This document shows, one piece after another, positions 34,800-48,277 of a stretch of 64,000 nt of DNA. This DNA is from Synchiropus splendidus (Eukaryota; Chordata; Actinopteri; Syngnathiformes; Callionymidae): contig NC_071343.1 in assembly GCF_027744825.2 (NCBI RefSeq), positions 10,742,366-10,806,365 on the forward strand, written 5' to 3'. A model generated the notes under the pieces. That model saw nothing but the letters and a program-made list of their open reading frames with translations. It made no database searches and was not told where the DNA came from. How positions within the stretch are numbered: the first letter of the stretch is position 1; the number at the start of each line of letters is the position of its first letter. A program made the position numbers and the translations under genes.

Positions 34800-36118
34800 T
34801 AAACATGCAATACAAAATAGGAGCTATTTGACGCACAAGTTTTTTTAAGTGGTGTATTTATGTAAATGTCAATATCACTGTCGGTCAACGTCTGTAAATA
34901 TGTCAAGGGGAATTTGGGAGTTGGGCTTTCATAATAAAAAACACTATCTTCAGGAAGGTCCTTCGCATATTGAAGGGTAATGGTTGACCTGAAGTCCATT
35001 CAAGTAAAAAAAAATTGTATTACTTTAACTGTGTTTGAAACATTCCTAGGAAATAACATGCAGTAACCTGACAAAAAAAGACTTTTTTTATAATGTTTTT
35101 TTTCATATTCAGGTCGTTTAAAACTCAGGAGGGACAAATCAGAGTTTAAAGACAGTTAAATTGGAGTCGGGAACATCTGTGAAGTTTCTCCACGAGTGCG
35201 TGATGTCGCCCGATTTCAAAATCACTTAGAGATTGTTAGAAGGTCCTGAGTGTGATCCGTTGTCCTTAGTTACTCTTTCACATGTTTCCACTGCAGAAGA
35301 AAAGAATGGCTGGCATGGCCTTCCTTTAATGTGACCATGAATTTATGTGCTTTGTTACGCTGAGCCGTGTGGCAACGGCGCATTTGAAAGCCCGTCGTAA
35401 ATCTCAACCTTGACCGGAGCAGTGGTTTCTCTCTCAAATTGTCTCCGCCATGCTTCATGCTGGACGTTAACTTGAGCCGGACCAATCAGTCCAGCGAAAT
35501 AAAGTGGCTCCATGTGATTCTTTCAGAGGCCTCTGGTGTTCGCATTATTGTGTCAGGAGAGACGTACCATGTGGAGGGGCTATTTTGGACTCCCAACAGT
35601 GCATCTGCTCTGTCTCAGCACTAAAGCCGCGCAGTAGATTTGTCACCTGACAGTAAGAATTCCTCATACGTCACCTCTGCAGTCCCTTATTAGTGGTACA
35701 TTTCATTCCAGTGGAATGAATGCCTGCGACATAAGGGAGTTTCTGCAAATGAGGCGGCAGACGTCCAACATTCCAAGGCCACAGTTTCACTGTGCGTGTG
35801 TACGTGTGTGTGTTTTTTATTCTGCTAAGCTTAATTATTTAGAAGGTTAAGTGGGGTGCAGAATAGATCATCCTTCTCTAGTCTGTCTATTTTGGCGCAT
35901 CAACTGGGCATTTATCCTCTCATCACCGGCTCTTGTTTTTATTCTCAAGTCTGCGATGACTAACCAACTGTGTCTCTGGAATCCTAATGCTTAAAAACTA
36001 CTTCAAAACATCCTCAGTTCACCAGTGCTTTGTCCTGTTCAGGGTGGCGGTCAGTGCTGGACTTATCGTTGGGCGAGAGGCAGGAATAGATCAAGACACG
36101 TCGACAGTCCAGTCCAGG
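34800..36118. other. Intergenic, nothing recognised
   Basis: No coding frame with recognisable domains and no clear repeat. Confidence 0.35.
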
Positions 36119-36119
36119 C

Positions 36120-36150
36120 AAATAAAATAAAATAAAATAAAATAAAATAA
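36120..36150. repeat. (AATAA)n pentanucleotide repeat
   Basis: Six units of AATAA in perfect register. Confidence 0.9.
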
Positions 36151-37816
36151 TGTTAAGGTTACTTCAATCTTAAGGTGCCATGAGTTTGTCACGTCACATG
36201 TGGTGTGCAGCAGCAGCAGCAGCGCACCAGCTGCAGCCGTGATCTTGGCGGGGAGTGAAACTCCAGAACACTATCAACACGATCGCGGCGGAGACATCAG
36301 CGCTTGTGTGTGATTTACAGACTGATGAGGCAGATACTGATATCAGGACCACAGATCAGTGCTGCTTGTCAAAAACGTCTTGAAAACATTACGCAAATAT
36401 CAGTGCAATGATTTTTTTTAGGGACTTTATGACAAATTAGTCACATTAAAATGTGTTTATCATTATGAACAAACTGAGGCAAAATGCCAAAAATGTTTTT
36501 GGCATGAATGTTTCATAGGAACGATGAAGACTTGAAGCTAGTCTGAGGAGGCTTCCTGTCCTTCCTTGTGTTTGTTCTGACTTGTTGTTTCGACTCTAAT
36601 GCAGCAGGCTACAGTAACTGCTGCAAATCGGCACTCTCTGTGTTTTATTTTCACTTTCGTCTCTGAGGACATGACTCCCTCTGTTTGTTCGACTTCATTG
36701 AATCCTGACTTTGTGGTTCAAGTTTTGTTTTGGTTTTCAAAATGTATTTGTAGTTATTCAAACTTCTCATATTTTATTTCCTGCACTGTGTGAGAGTTCT
36801 GACCTCCACGTTAGCTTCTGTTCTAGTTTTATGTTGCCGTTCAGTCTGCTAACATCTGCATGCTTCTGTTCTCAGTCTTCTCATTTGCTTTGTTTACAGA
36901 TTTGTCAGTGTATTTATTGAATAAGCACTTCTGTTTCACTTGGAACATCACATGACCATTTTGCCTGGTGCTTCCATGTTTCACCATTTTTGTGGGATTA
37001 AATGATTCCATCCATGACAGTTACAGGAAATGTACTTTCAAAGTGAGTGAAAGAGGTCTATTTTCCAAATGTATCTGCTGGACATTATCGGATTACTCAA
37101 AGGTAGTTTCATTTCCTTTTCCTTCCTCTTTTTCTTACTAGTCACTTTTTTACAGTTTTTCAATTGCATTTCCCATTTCACGACTGTTCACTACAGTGCT
37201 TTTTTTTTACCTGAGTTTGGCATGAAGAGAAGAGTCACAACATTGAATTGTTAAAATGAATAAATAACTTAGTATTCATTTGACATTCTGCTTTCTTCCT
37301 GACATAGACATTGTAGTTGCTGTGATGAGTCCGTAGTCAGAACAGAGCTGTAGCCCCGAAAGGCGCAGCCAGCGTTGCCCTTTAATCCCCACCCTGGCTC
37401 GCTTAAATAACACCCAGCACAAGGCAGTTGATAGCCCAGTAAAATCTGTGGTGCTGCCCGGTGCAGCTGGCAACAAAGATCCACATGTGGGTCTGCTCTT
37501 TAACATGTGCCCACTGACCCGTGCATTGTATCACAGCACAGTCATTTAAAAAGGTCAGGACCTGTAGGACCCGAACGTGACATCTGACCCCGCTTGGACA
37601 CTTGCTCGGTCTTAATCTCCAACAATAGAGTCCATTGAGGGCTCTGCAACCTGTGGAACATCTGGCGCTTTTTTAGGGAGATTTGCCTTTTCATTGCAGT
37701 GTCAGGGCTGAATTTATGTGCTCAAACAATTCATCAGTAAATCATGAACTAGTTAATTTACTCTGAACATCTATTGTCTATTTTATTATTTTATTTTATT
37801 TTAGTTTTTCATGTGG

Positions 37817-37841
37817 TATATATATATATATATATATATAT
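37817..37841. repeat. (TA)n microsatellite
   Basis: A short TA run of about 12 units following a TTTTATT-rich stretch. Confidence 0.9.
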
Positions 37842-37982
37842 GTCATGTTCTAACTGTTTTACCTGAAAGAGTGTGACACATCAACTGTATTATTGCATTC
37901 CAGCTGTTTTAGTTTTTCCCTCCGATAAGTTAAAATCAAATCCGATATGCATGTCATTACTATGTAATAACATCAAGATTCT

Positions 37983-38363
37983 TTGCCCATGATAAAATGG
38001 ACCGCGGTCCCATGCAGGGCTTCATGGGACATCATGGACCAGTGGACAGAAGGAAGGGAGGCACAGAGAAATAATCATGACTGCGCCTGCTTTGAATTTC
38101 AAGGACAAGAAAACAGTGAGTGGCTCGTGGCCGTGAGGCTTGAAGGATCGTGTCATGTGGTTTGTGCTGAGAGTGTTGATTTGTTGGAATCAACAGCCGT
38201 CAGTTCCGATGGAATGCATGTTAAAGATATTCCCATATCGGATCAACTCCTGGCACGACTCAAGCGATACATTCACTCGGCTCAAACGTATCGTCACGTT
38301 TACTTCGACGTCTTCCGACCCTCCTTGAATGAACTCAAAAAAGATTGTGAAATGTGTTCTTGA
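37983..38363 (+). CDS. Unassigned 126-codon ORF with adjacent poly(A) signal
   Basis: I do not recognise this protein. The frame starts ATGCCCATGATAAAATGG, is open for 126 codons and ends TTCTTGATG with TGA at 38361-38363. An AATAAA poly(A) signal follows at 38386-38391, and a GTGAAATGTG phrase is repeated between stop and signal. The product is mixed and soluble-looking, with six cysteines, no signal peptide or membrane segment, and a C-terminal half (residues 75-126) that reads like a folded domain. A 62-codon frame overlaps it in another phase. It could be a small gene, a processed retrocopy fragment, or chance. No intron signals or upstream promoter were identified. It is listed because the ORF and poly(A) signal lie close together. 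Confidence 0.2.
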   Translation: MPMIKWTAVPCRASWDIMDQWTEGREAQRNNHDCACFEFQGQENSEWLVAVRLEGSCHVVCAESVDLLESTAVSSDGMHVKDIPISDQLLARLKRYIHSAQTYRHVYFDVFRPSLNELKKDCEMCS

Positions 38364-38399
38364 TGGTGTGAAATGTGAAATGTGAAAATAAAGCACTTC

Positions 38400-41300
38400 T
38401 TAAAATGTGATGCGATCCAGATGTTTCCACGAGCGGCGCTGAAGTGAACGCAGTGCTCCTAGGGCTCGGAGGTTCTTGATCATATCGAGAGTCTGTCAGC
38501 GGTGGCAACTTATCTCTGATAAATAACAATATGACTAACCTCCGGTCCTCACTGTCCATGGTTACATGACGGCCCAGAAAAAAAAAAGAACTATTGCTTT
38601 AGTCCGGCTAAGATTGGACTTTGAAACAGCTTCATCCGGCCGCGGGCGAGAAACTTGAATATATCATAACTGGACGACAGTACCGTCACCACCTGAATCT
38701 TTTTGAAACAATGATGCTGGATTCATTGCCGTGTGAAAATGCCACACAGTTTGAGCTATGAACTGATCCTTCTGTGGAGCATTCTCTGTTAATCTCAAGA
38801 AACAAGCCACTAAACTGTACTTGAGTGTTCTTTTTCATTCATCCTAGTTTTTTTTTTTTTTTTTTTTATAAAACACTTCCCAGCAGGTCCTCACAGTCAG
38901 TCAAAGCACATTGGCAGAGGCAGAGTTAAGTTCTTGCAAGTAAGACACTGGTGAGTTAAATCCAAACGCCATACTTCTTCATCTGTCCAAACCAGCGTCG
39001 TAAGCATGGTTGCCAAGTTAGTCGGGGGGTAACATCCCGGTTTCCCTAAAGCATGACTCTGTTGTGTGAATGTGTAATAGCGGTATTAAAACGTAAAAGA
39101 TCGGACTGTGATTCTGATTTTGTCCCAGAATTCCTGTTGACGCTATCAGTCTGTTCATCAAGCATTTTGCAACCAGACAACCTTGCAACCGAAGCTCAGT
39201 GATAAGGTAATGTTTACATACCCGATACTCAATCCATCTTGCAATACAAAGAAAACAGTGTCTCATCTGAATTCACAGTATCGCTTCGAGTTTTAGCCAG
39301 AGACCTGTCAAAGGAAGCTCTCACCGACTATGCTGACTATGATGGCGGCTGCATGAGAGCGACGCCGTTGAACCATTGCTCCTTTACTTCAATTCTAGGT
39401 GATCAGTACAATGGCTGTCAACCCAGTCCAATATAGTGGGCTGAAAATGGCTCCTCGCTACCTGTCGGCTCTGTGTTCTTACTCTGGCAGTTGAACCGGA
39501 AGGAGCGAGTTGCTCACAGTGCCACCTCTCGCTGCACATAAACTCGGGTGACCCACTGCAATCTGACTTCAAGCTATTGCCTTAGTGGGACTCTCCACGT
39601 AACCATGGCCACTGCCAGATAGGTGAGCCAGACTGTCCAGACACGTGGAGGTCTGCACCTATTGTTGTTTTTTTATTGTTGTTATTTTGTTGTCTTGACT
39701 CACAAAATCACAAAAACAAAGGTGTCAAACTTAGTCCATCAAAATGTCACCCCCCCAAAAAAAAACAATTACTCAAGAGGAATATAGCTCTTTTCAATAT
39801 TTAATGCGAAATGTAGCATCAAGTATCTCTGCTGTTCACTACTGCCACAGTTGTTCTCTTGAAACTCAAGCTTCACCGCTATTTAACGACTCACTTTCTT
39901 CAGCACCGAACCTTCTATTCCACTTTTTTTTCCCGCAGGTTATTGTTGATGTTTACAACTCTACTTGCCAGGAGAAGAACAAGAAGGACACAGTCATCGA
40001 GCCCAGATGTGGGCCAAGAAAAAAAGACTTGCTGGACCGGACTTGGGCCCAGAGGCCCCGCGTTTGACACGTGGTCTAAAAGAACTGACTGCACAAAAGA
40101 GGTTTGTGGAAGAATGTACAGTGTCTCCAAGTAAACAGGACAATTTTGTAGTATCTGTCACACAATCATGACTGTTTTTTTTTGTTTGTTTGGCTTTTTA
40201 TATTTGATTTTGTGGTTTTGACACATTGTGGGGCAATCGCTCAGATTGTTTATGACTCATCCCTGACTTGCCATGACCCTATTCGTCGAATTCTGTTGAC
40301 TTGAACCATAAAAAAAGAAAGAAGTAGAAAAACTGATTAAAGGAAAAAAAAGACGACACATGTTCCGCACGATTCTCCGAGGCGTTTTGGGAGTGTGAGA
40401 TGACTTGACCTGTTAAACCAGGAACATGACAGATTTCCTTTCGTCGACTAACATGCTGCTGCAGATGTTTGTTTGCAGCCAGAAGCAGAACAATTAGGAT
40501 TTTAGCACCACACAGATCCAGTTACACACGCAAGCCACGCTCAAACTCCCAGCTCCCTGGGGGCACAGCTCGCCCCAGCAACATCTGATGAGCCGAGATA
40601 AAATGCTGACTCCCGAGTTTCTCTCCGAATCACATCCACCAACTGAAGGCTCTTCACACTAAATGTGAAGTTAGTGCCATGTTATTATGAACATGTAATT
40701 GGAAAATGTGGCAGGTGAGGTAAACACAAACTTGTCTTGATACAAAGTAATTTGTTTATGACACCTTATTATACTGAATTGAATCTTGTTTATTTCCATA
40801 GCACTGTCCAATGAAACAGCTGAAAATGTTGTATATAAAACAGAAAACTGACGTCTGTTTTCTCTTGTTGGACTTGTCACTGAACCCTCCGTCCTTTCAT
40901 CCCTTCAACTAGATCAAATACTTGGCTTTGTCTCGAAGGAACAATGATACAGGACGATTCGGTAAAGGTCAGTCGACGACTGGACGCTTTAATCTCCTGC
41001 GTGAAAAGTCGGAATGAGGTAAGACCATCATTGCATGCTTTCTAAGTACAAGCATATTCCGTTTTGCTTTGGGCGTCGTAAATGGTAAGATGTTCCATGT
41101 GCTGGGTGGTTCGTAGCACATTTCATCGAGTGTAATGATGCACAGGTACTCTGATGTAATGACTCAACGACGCTAATCTGATTAGCTGTAATAACAGAAC
41201 AGCGCGGCGAGCGATATCGCGATGACATCCACAAGTTTGGGTTTGGAAAAAACGCGTTGTTTTTCCCTTCTGGATGAGATCAAGTTTTGATAAATAATAA

Positions 41301-41573
41301 TCCCAACATGCATAACATGAGATGGGTGGAAGCGTCTACTCTAAATTGTAACCCAAAGCCTTGGTGTTTTTTGTGGGATCTGCTCAGCTTTTTCATGGGT
41401 TGTTCCAGGATGATGTGATGCAAAACATTCGTTGATTCAAAGTCGGCTCATGTCCTTTGTCAGGAGGGTAAAACACATCCTCGCGGAGGTCACTGCAAAC
41501 ATGCGTGGCGCTTTCCAACATCATGAACCACTCAGGTCCATGCACTTTTATGAAGTCATACCTCGGAGACCGG

Positions 41574-41612
<39 letters not shown>

Positions 41613-42420
41613 GATCTTGCTGCGCCTGGAGACTAAAAAAAAAAAGTTAGTAGAGTCAGAAATGCTGCCTTACTGGAGAACTTACTCAGCCTTTTATCAA
41701 GATTTCCCTGCTCTTGTTCACGTTTGAAGATCGATCCTGTGAGCAGATTCATTCGACCACATTATCCTGTCTCTAATTCATGGTTCTCTCAGAAGCCCAG
41801 TGGGCAAAACACAATGAACGAAATAACAACAAAGTTATTCAAGATGACATGAATTGAAAACATAATAGCAAACAGCAAAAGCAAGACACGGAATCAGACC
41901 CCGAAAATAAAGTAATGCATGTGGAAAAAATAAAAATAAACAATAAAATAAGATAATATTTGCGATAACAAAAACAAAAAAAAACGGAATGTTAACTGTG
42001 GACATAAAAACCTGCGATAAAATTGTGAATGATGGCCAATATGTACCGTTATCTTTGCCGTTATTTTATTATTTTCATTTCAATATTATTGTTATATATT
42101 TATTTATTTACGTCACGGAACACAAAACACACAGCAACTCATATCTGGAAAGCAAAATTCTCACCATTCACACAGCAGTGAACGCAACATTGACAGTCCA
42201 TCGAACATCGTATTGAAGACAACACAAACCTGAAAGTGTAATGGTCTCTGTGCTGGACGAGTGTGACACCCACAGCCAAATGTTTAAGATGTCTGTTGAG
42301 CCTCTTTTTTACAAAATGATTTTCTGGGACTCCATCAAGCATGAACTACTTCAAAATATATGAGAGACGACGTTCAAAAAAAGGGGCTTTAAAGCTTAAT
42401 AGCATTGAATTCCTTCACCT
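38400..42420. other. Intergenic, nothing convincingly coding
   Basis: This stretch is AT-rich, with a T19 run at 38851-38869 and A29 at 41579-41607. A short frame at 40944-41018 begins AACAATGATACAGG and ends in a GAG/GTAAGA donor-like site, which could mimic a first exon, but no second exon was found. The ORFs 39744-40067 and 39859-40134 overlap and are not recognised. Confidence 0.3.
41579..41607. repeat. A29 homopolymer
   Basis: An uninterrupted A run on the plus strand, ending before TCATGATC. No SINE body was recognised upstream. Confidence 0.85.
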
Positions 42421-42560
42421 ACGTGGCACGGCAGCAGGTGTGCCCCGGGTCACCCTGATGCTGACATGCTTGGAATATCTCTCTGGGGAGGAATCTCAGG
42501 GGCCTCCTAATCCGATGTCCGAGCGATCTCAACTGTCTTCATCAGCGAACTGGAACAGCC
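42421..42560 (-). repeat. Decayed RTE/Rex-like LINE fragment
   Basis: GCCCCGGGTCACCCTGATGC, CTCTGGGGAGGAATCTCAGG and GATGTCCGAGCGATCTCAAC follow the same order as the homologous part of the better copy at 57180-57300 (CCCGGTAGGACATGCCCGG, CCCCAGGGAGGCGTCCAGGG, GATGCCCGAGCCACCTCAGC). The reading frame is destroyed. It is an ancient copy of the same or a related family. Confidence 0.55.
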
Positions 42561-42599
42561 TTTTGCAACAATGAAACTCTTCTTTAAAATGTCGTGTCA

Positions 42600-43053
42600 G
42601 GCTGAAACAATTAAACCGTGCTTACCACATTTTTTATTCTGTGATCCTGAGCCTCCCTCAGAAACTGCTGCCCCCATGAAGACGTTGTATGATGATGGCA
42701 CTGTGGTTGGTACCATGTGCCCACACAGAAATGTTGTGAACACTCGCGGGATTAATGCATCTGGACGTGAAATATTTCAGCATGAGCGACCTGGATATGA
42801 GAGGTGAACCTAAGGGAATAAGGAACGAGCAGTGACATGCTTTGAAAACAATTTCATCACCTGAGGAGAAAGATGAAATGATATCAGATTGCTATAAAAA
42901 AAAAAGCTCTTTACTTTGAGGAGAAAACAAATGCAGGAGCTGGTGAGAAAGAAGCAGGGGTGGATGGTAATCTTCATCATTTTACATCATGTTTTTATAC
43001 CATGTTTTTATATCATGTTTCCCATTAGTGATGGGTGGTTTTTTTATATACAT

Positions 43054-43084
<31 letters not shown>

Positions 43085-45480
43085 CCTCAGTGACCCCTGC
43101 AGAGTTCTGTACATTTCACATATGATTTTTTTTTTTCTTTTTCAAAAGTTATTTTTATATTTTTTTATTCATTTTCATGGTTTAAAATATATGCTTGAAT
43201 ATTTTCTAACCTTGTCCCTCTCCCTCTTTCTATTTCTGTGGTTAAGATTTATTCATTTACTTGTTTATTCTTTCGATTAACCTTTTTCTAAATACTTTCT
43301 GGGACATTTGAGGTTTAATATTCTGATGCTTTGAAAGGCTCCAATTTTTCCATAGTTGACCTTCATCTTTCAAGGTCGCATGCTTTTATCGCAACAGCCA
43401 AATCTTTTGTGATGGTCATTTTCTAATACACATTTTGCTAGAAGGTGAGTTATTTGATGCTAATTCTACAGCCAACTTTGATGTGGTTTATTTATTTATT
43501 ATATATCATATGTTTTGTTTGGTATACGTTTCTGTCACAGTTTGGATTTATGGTGATATTGTTTTTATGTCTAATCTTTCTTCTTTTTAATTATTTCCCC
43601 CCCAAAAAAATCTATGAAGATTGTCATATTTTTATGATCATGATGGACTTTTCTGGCATTTTTATTTTCTTTCCATGCTGGACTTGTTTTTGACCTCCCT
43701 GTTCATGGACTTAAACAAACCTATGTTCACCACACAAACCAGGCTGTTGTTGAGCAACAGCAGGAAAGGCTCTTACAAGTGTTCAAACATTTAAACTCGC
43801 ACGTACTTTTCATTTATGTCTGATCTAAAGATGCACATCTGGTCCTGCACGGCCCCTGCCTTGTGAGGAACAGATGTGCGGATATGCCAGATGCATGGAA
43901 TGTCAAAATGCATTAAATAAAAATATACGTTTTAACTTTGTTCTGGAGACACAGGTGGGTGACTTATTTGCTTTTGAAAATGCGCTTCCTCTGTGAGCTC
44001 ATGTAATTTCAGGCTCTGTAAATCAGCATCAGATCATTAAAATATGACACTTTTGTCGTGGACAAACCTCATGACAAAGCCCTGTAGCAAGAGGTTTCCA
44101 GCGACTGTCCGAGAAGAAGTAGGTGTGCTGGAGCCTAAGCAGCCTCAGCAACTGTATCGTGATCCGACTCTGCCACAGCCAAACACTGGCTTCAGTACAA
44201 GGCCTCCAGCCTCAGCGATGCTTTCTTCCTCAGCCCAATACCTGCTCACTGTATCTGTGTCTCCACTCCCCTGCAGTGCTGTCTGCTCTGCTTCTATCCA
44301 ACAGCTGCAGACTCCTGCTCCTCATTCTGTTCCTCCTTTCTCTCCCCAGCTCTCCAGACGCCTCAAAATCTCTCTTTGAGAAACAAATCCAGACACAAAC
44401 CCAGAATCATTCTAGTGTCGTTTCACAAGGCAGTTGGTCCACGCTCACCTTCTTTATCCACATCGGTACAGGAAGGATGTGTTGAACAAATATAGTTAAG
44501 GAGCGGAGAAGCGAATGAGTCTGAGTCCGACTGGCGTCACCAGGGTCTGACATAATCCACTTCACGGTGAGTAATGTGTCTTTGGTGTGTAGCTGCTACA
44601 CCTTTGTTTTGATTTGGGCACAAGTGGGATCTTTTGGTTCAAGGAAAAGTTTGGTCTTGGTGAGGTCAGAAGCGTGATCCTCCCAGTGGAGGGAGGCGAG
44701 GGCCCGACAGGGAAGCGTCGCAATCTTCACAAAGATGTAGCCAGACAGGAATGGATGTTATGAGAACAAGGAGACTCTGTAGTGCGGCGATAAGAGCCGC
44801 TTTTCTGGTCACTTCACAGCAGACGACACCACAGACAAGGGAGTCAGTTAGTCTTCGGCAATGGAAAGAGCCTTCAAAACAATCTGTGAAAGCTACTCAC
44901 ACAGCCTGTTTTTCTTTATCTTGCTTAGTGAAGGTGAAGGTTTTTGGTGTTATCGCAGCAGTGCGGCTGTGGCGATGTGTTGCTGGAAGTCAAGATCTCA
45001 CACACAGTGAGTGGGGAAACTCTCTCTGACAACTGAAGCCAGTGCCCTCCTGCTTGGAGCCACAGCACAGCAAAGACACATGCTGCTAAACATGTGATCC
45101 AAGCTGACATGTCAGTGCCTCCTTCTCTCATCTGAGAAGTGTCTACATCTGAAACATTATCTCATCCACTACATCTGATGACTATGCAATAGTAGAAGAT
45201 CTGAATCACTGTGCAATATTAGTATAATGTAGTATAACTATAATTTGCTGAGATAAAACTAGAGAAAGAAGCAAAGCACAGCTGCACATGAAAAAGTAAT
45301 AATATATACACAACCTTGGTCGCAGTGTTGAGGTGAATCTTCACGGCCAAAACTCTAGACTGGGATCTGTGTTTGTATTGAGTATGATGGCTCACTCTTG
45401 CAGGGGTGAGCAAAGTAGATCCAGTATTCTCAAAGTTCAACACCGTATCAGTGCTGACTTTGAATCACTCTGAATATATA
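42600..45480. other. Intergenic, nothing recognised
   Basis: T-rich low-complexity sequence at about 43030-43620, otherwise unique. The open frames in the T-rich part are Phe/Ile-rich artefacts. Confidence 0.35.
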
Positions 45481-45491
45481 TATAAAAAAAA

Positions 45492-46079
45492 ATAACGTGC
45501 GTGGACCGATCAGCTGAGCCACGGCGCGCTTTATTATTGTATATAACGCAGCCTCTGTATGCAGACGTGTCCCGTTAGCTATATTTACTGACTGTTTCTT
45601 CTTCATATTGAGGTGTAAAACCTTTCCTGTCTCCGCACTGGACCGTGGTAGAGTGTCACAGGGGAGGTGCTCGCTCTCCACACACACTCCAGGGTTTGAT
45701 GTCCTGTTGTGGGCTGGAGCTGGGACAGGGATGAGGCGAGTCTGGGACAGAGCGTGACTTGGTTTATGACTTTGTCACAGCCAAACTGCACAGAAGCGCA
45801 CATTCAGAGCTGGACACGCACCGGGCACCTCTTCACTTCTGGAGAGACGTCACTCACTCGGCAACTCCTCCCACATGCAGCGGCCACACACATAGAGGAA
45901 CAGCGCACCTGCAGCAGACACTCTACATTCACTCCTACAAAAGACTATTTTAAGGCTTGGAACACATTATTTCTTTTTCCATTCATTCTAATGGGAAAAA
46001 TCGATTCAGATTTCGAACAATTCGCTTCTCGAACGGCCGTCTGGAACGGATTGTGGTCGAGAACCGAGGTACCACTGTA
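45492..46079 (+). mobile_element. Tigger/pogo-like non-autonomous element, truncated copy A
   Basis: The copy matches the reverse complement of 51864-52450 at a level I judge near 90%. The right terminus GAACCGAGGTACCACTGTA is intact at 46061-46079, while the opposite terminus (about 110 bp in the other copy) is missing. An open frame from 45709 is shared with copy B. The element runs directly into an (AT)n microsatellite at 46083. Confidence 0.75.
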
Positions 46080-46080
46080 C

Positions 46081-46082
<2 letters not shown>

Positions 46083-46155
<73 letters not shown>
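46083..46155. repeat. (AT)n microsatellite, 73 bp, abutting a transposon end
   Basis: A perfect AT run that starts three bases after the TIR of the element at 45492-46079. Tigger/pogo elements insert at TA, so insertion into an existing AT run is a simple explanation. Confidence 0.95.
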
Positions 46156-46156
<1 letters not shown>

Positions 46157-46259
46157 TCTAAGCTGTAAAGCAGCTCTAAAACCAGGGTTGTCAAATACAC
46201 AAGCAACCCCAATCTTAAACACAAGCTGGAAAAAGAAAAAGAAAAATCATAACTGAGAG

Positions 46260-48270
46260 GAAAAATGAGAGGAAAAATTAGTAGTATACTTTTTTCTGGA
46301 TTGCATAACCATCAAGTAAATCATAAAGCTGTGTTACATTCATTAAAACATTCAAACCTTTTTGGAGCCTAAAACAAAACAGATCATTTATTTGTTTGAA
46401 CCTGTCAATACCGCTTTTGTTTTCTTGTTTCTATAACGGGGAATAAGTCTTATATGAGCGCATACGTGCATCAAGCCTACACCCAGTGATGGAAACTATA
46501 TTTACATATGGTGGGATAAAGTTAATGGCATTTCTTCGGGACCAGTTCATGTCTGTTTTACATCGTTATTTCAAAACAAGCTTCAAAGCCACGTCCATGC
46601 GTCATTAGAAAAACAGGCAGTAAATAATTTATAGCTTTAGAGTGTGAATTAGTCTTGGAAAGAACCCGTGTCCTGAATGCCTGACTCTGCTAAGTGCACA
46701 ACAACACATCTCACATACCAGACAGTAAAGCGATGGAGCACAGAAACAGGCCGGGAAGACATGGCTGTGCGGTGGGTGAAATGGAAATGCAGACATTTGG
46801 ACATATTTTAACAGCGAAGCCAACTGGTTCTGGACTGCGGAGCTTTCACAAAAGTGCTCACAAAGTAATTTGGTTTATGTGCGTGTAGCGCTGCAAAGTG
46901 CAACCAGGGGTGAGATGAATATATGACAGCAGGTGTTACAATAAGTCAATTGTCAAAACAATTATCCCCTCAGAAATCCGTAATCCTCTCCAGACTGTGT
47001 CCTGAGGAACGGTTTCAGAAAAGGAGGGCGCACGACAAGGTCTGGAAATTTCCATGAAGATGCTGCTTGTATTTGACATTATAACTGCAGTCAATGAAAG
47101 TGGACGCCAAGTCCAAAAGCCTTGTTCTCAAAGGACAAATAAACAAAGCGGGCGCCGTGATTCATCGATTTACAAGGGCCCATTGTTCGATCATCGTACC
47201 AACCAAGGAAGTCCAGCGAGGAAATGAAGAGACGGGCTTGCTCACAAGCGCGTCATCTCGTTTAATGTCTTTAGAAACGATCGGACAAAGAAGGATGACG
47301 GGCCCTGGTAAAGTTACAGAACGGTTCAGCGTCAGACGGCTGACCACCCAGCGATTTCCGAAAAGTCCCGACTGACTCAGCAATGCGTCACTGGTTTTGT
47401 GTCGACCTGGTGGTGTGGCAATGTGGAACAGGCCCATTAACAAGCTTTCATGAAGGGAGGAGTTAAGAGGGTACAAAGCTTTTGGGCAGCGGGGGAGCGA
47501 CCAGTCAATTATTGGGTTGACAAACTGGTGATCATGCAAAGGCGCAGTGGACTCTGAAGTCTCCATCGGCTTTTGTCTATTGTAGCAAAAGCCTGTCTTG
47601 CTGTTGAACAGACTCCATGGCCTCCTTTAAAAACTCAATTTCATTTTTGGCCAACCTTATTTCTGCCCCAAGAGAAACATGGTTTGTGAAACTATAGTAA
47701 AATACGGCATATATAAAGCTAAATAGAAGTCTACGAATAACAAGATGTTTCTGTGGCTGCATCTATGTCCAAACTCTGTGCATGCTCAAATATAGCCGTG
47801 CACATATGCACATGCATTGTGGGCAATGGCTGGATGATTGTCCATGACGTAATCCTCCCACACGTGGACCGTACTGTAAGTGCCTTTCAAAGTGCAAATG
47901 AAAGTCATGTTGCAATTGACATTTGAGGCCACTATAGGGCACTGTAGTGTTTAACTCTCATGTACTGAAGTAACCTCAATAAACCTGTTTTAGGAACGGG
48001 TTGACATCAGCTTGAGCACATAAACAAAAAAATAAAAAACTACCTTTTTTTTTTACATTTGTTTGGGAGCTAGTAGTGTGCAAGTAGTTCAACTATAGAT
48101 ATACAACATGTACATGGTGAGTTTTGCTTGTGTTTAATGAACTATAAGGCTGCATTGACAGCTGTTGCCAGGGTTTTTTTGTAACCCAAATGTCATGATG
48201 AATGAGACTCACAAGAGATCAGTGGCAAAAATACTAATAGTGGAGACAAAAACAGAAGTAATACAAAATA
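46260..48270. other. Intergenic, nothing recognised
   Basis: No gene is recognised. A unique, less AT-rich segment at about 47095-47370 is free of simple repeats and is a possible conserved non-coding element. Confidence 0.3.
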
Positions 48271-48277
48271 AAAGCTG

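Noticed and set aside
40944..41018. Possible first coding exon ending in GAG/GTAAGA
   Set aside because: A start codon and donor-like site alone are common by chance. No promoter, acceptor or second exon could be linked.
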